DNA of 15,047 nucleotides from Sulfurimonas sp. (lineage in GTDB: Bacteria; Campylobacterota; Campylobacteria; Campylobacterales; Sulfurimonadaceae), in the NCBI GenBank assembly GCA_026988735.1, contig JALSKR010000143.1, positions 1 through 15,047 of the forward strand, in the 5' to 3' direction. The notes beneath the pieces are model-generated. The model saw only the letters and a list, made by a program, of their open reading frames with translations, was not told the DNA's origin and made no database searches. Below are positions 14,280 to 15,047 of this stretch, piece after piece (position 1 is the stretch's first letter; each line of letters starts with the position of its first letter). Made by a program: the position numbers and the translations under genes.

Positions 14280-15047
14280 AGTTTGATCCTTTTTTGGTTT
14301 TTATGTTGTATTCAAATTTTATTTCAGCATTTTGTTTGTCTTGCGTAATAAAAAGCGTCACTGCTATAATTTTTTGCAAATCACAACTTGCATTAAATTT
14401 TCTTTCCAAATCTTCTTTTTCTTCTGCTGTCAACTTATCACAGTCGACAAAAAAATTATCATCTGCTGAAGCAGTGTTTTCCTGCTCATAATATTTCCCC
14501 GACATTATATTAAAAACATCCCTGTTTACAAAGTTTAAATCAATCACATAAGAAGAATTTTTATAATTTCCAAAATTAAAAATTTTATGCAGATTTATAT
14601 GTGCAACACTGTTATCATGATAGGTCTTTTTATAATACTCATTTAATTCTTTTATCTGTTCGTCAGAACTTATATAATCTCTGAAAAGATAAGGATTGTC
14701 ATCAAACAGAGCACTGTTGTACATTCCGTCTTCCTTTATACCGCCTGTTAAATCTTCAAGAAGATAAACATACTCACTGTTTATCATTTTAGCACTAAAA
14801 TATCCCATAAGAGCATTTTTGACAGCACTCCCCTCCTCTGTTGTGTTATTATCCTGGAGTGCATTAAAACTAAATTTCGACCGGGCGCTCTCCAGCTTTA
14901 CTTTTACCATCATATCCGTACTTAAGGGGACAACTGTGCTGTACTGTAATAAAAATGCACGAAAGGTCTGCGTGTCATTTATATCATCAAGTTCGGGGGT
15001 CTCTTTTAAAATTTTCATCATATCATTCAAAACAGCAGTGGTTTGCA
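14263..15047 (-). CDS. gspK: Type II secretion minor pseudopilin GspK-like, N-terminus outside window
   Basis: The frame is open to the right edge of the window, so the TTG at 15030 is unlikely to be the true start: upstream codons read Q-T-T-A-V in frame. About 260 residues are visible; the prepilin leader and hydrophobic helix would lie outside. The segment 'SARSKFSFNALQD' at the start of the globular part matches the GspK pattern in which a Lys/Phe-Asn-Asn-Leu-like motif opens the SAM-like domains. 'VAHINLHKIFNF' could be the second conserved Asn-rich strand. The C-terminus ('AEIKFEYNIKTKKG') looks like pilin beta-strands. GspK caps the pseudopilus tip with GspI and GspJ. Its place directly before gspL is the canonical K-L-M order. 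Similarity is weak, so the call leans on position. Confidence 0.65.
   Translation of the reverse strand, partial: QTTAVLNDMMKILKETPELDDINDTQTFRAFLLQYSTVVPLSTDMMVKVKLESARSKFSFNALQDNNTTEEGSAVKNALMGYFSAKMINSEYVYLLEDLTGGIKEDGMYNSALFDDNPYLFRDYISSDEQIKELNEYYKKTYHDNSVAHINLHKIFNFGNYKNSSYVIDLNFVNRDVFNIMSGKYYEQENTASADDNFFVDCDKLTAEEKEDLERKFNASCDLQKIIAVTLFITQDKQNAEIKFEYNIKTKKGSNFVYKI

Overview
The window is AT-rich, densely packed DNA in which every gene I can support lies on the minus strand, so it is read from high to low coordinates. The protein content (a Gram-negative lipid A gene, branched-chain amino acid genes with lpxD placed directly behind ilvBH as in Campylobacter, and pseudopilins carrying 'KAFTLIE'-type leaders) points to a Campylobacterota chromosome. 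A free-living sulfur oxidiser such as Sulfurimonas is my best guess. The genus is inference; the sequence alone does not prove it. There are no tRNA, rRNA, CRISPR or insertion sequence signals.

Region A (15047 down to 7309) is a type II secretion (general secretion pathway) operon in the order gspK (N-terminus outside the window), gspL, gspM, gspN-like, gspC, gspD, gspE, a gspI-like pseudopilin and a gspJ-like pseudopilin. Neighbouring genes overlap by 1-17 nt or are separated by 1 nt, so the block looks like one translationally coupled transcript. It encodes the outer-membrane secretin (GspD), the inner-membrane clamp (GspC), the inner-membrane assembly platform (GspL, GspM, perhaps GspN), the cytoplasmic ATPase (GspE) and three minor pseudopilins (K, I, J). 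The polytopic platform protein GspF, the major pseudopilin GspG, GspH and a prepilin peptidase are not in the window. The last gene of the run (6603-7319) is a multi-pass membrane protein of the DUF1624/HGSNAT acetyltransferase-like family, whose start lies inside the gspJ-like gene.

Region B (6602 down to 2687) starts at a near-consensus sigma70 promoter (6535-6563) and holds a CoA-binding Rossmann protein, ilvA (threonine dehydratase with one ACT domain) and a 708-residue protein of unknown function. The latter combines a seven-bladed WD40-like propeller with a helical region built from an 84-85-residue repeat. Gaps are 2-3 nt, so this is one operon.

Region C (2686 down to 1) starts at a perfect TATAAT -10 that lies in a short inverted repeat. 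It holds ilvB and ilvH (acetohydroxyacid synthase large and regulatory subunits) followed 4 nt later by lpxD (lipid A biosynthesis, cut by the window edge). Regions B and C together supply the first step specific to isoleucine (IlvA) and the first shared step of isoleucine/valine/leucine synthesis (IlvBH).

The best candidates for something undescribed are the WD40 plus 84-85-residue-repeat protein between the ilv genes, and the acyltransferase-like membrane gene at the end of the secretion operon. The secretion system itself is a recognisable but divergent and rearranged type II system, not a new kind of machine.
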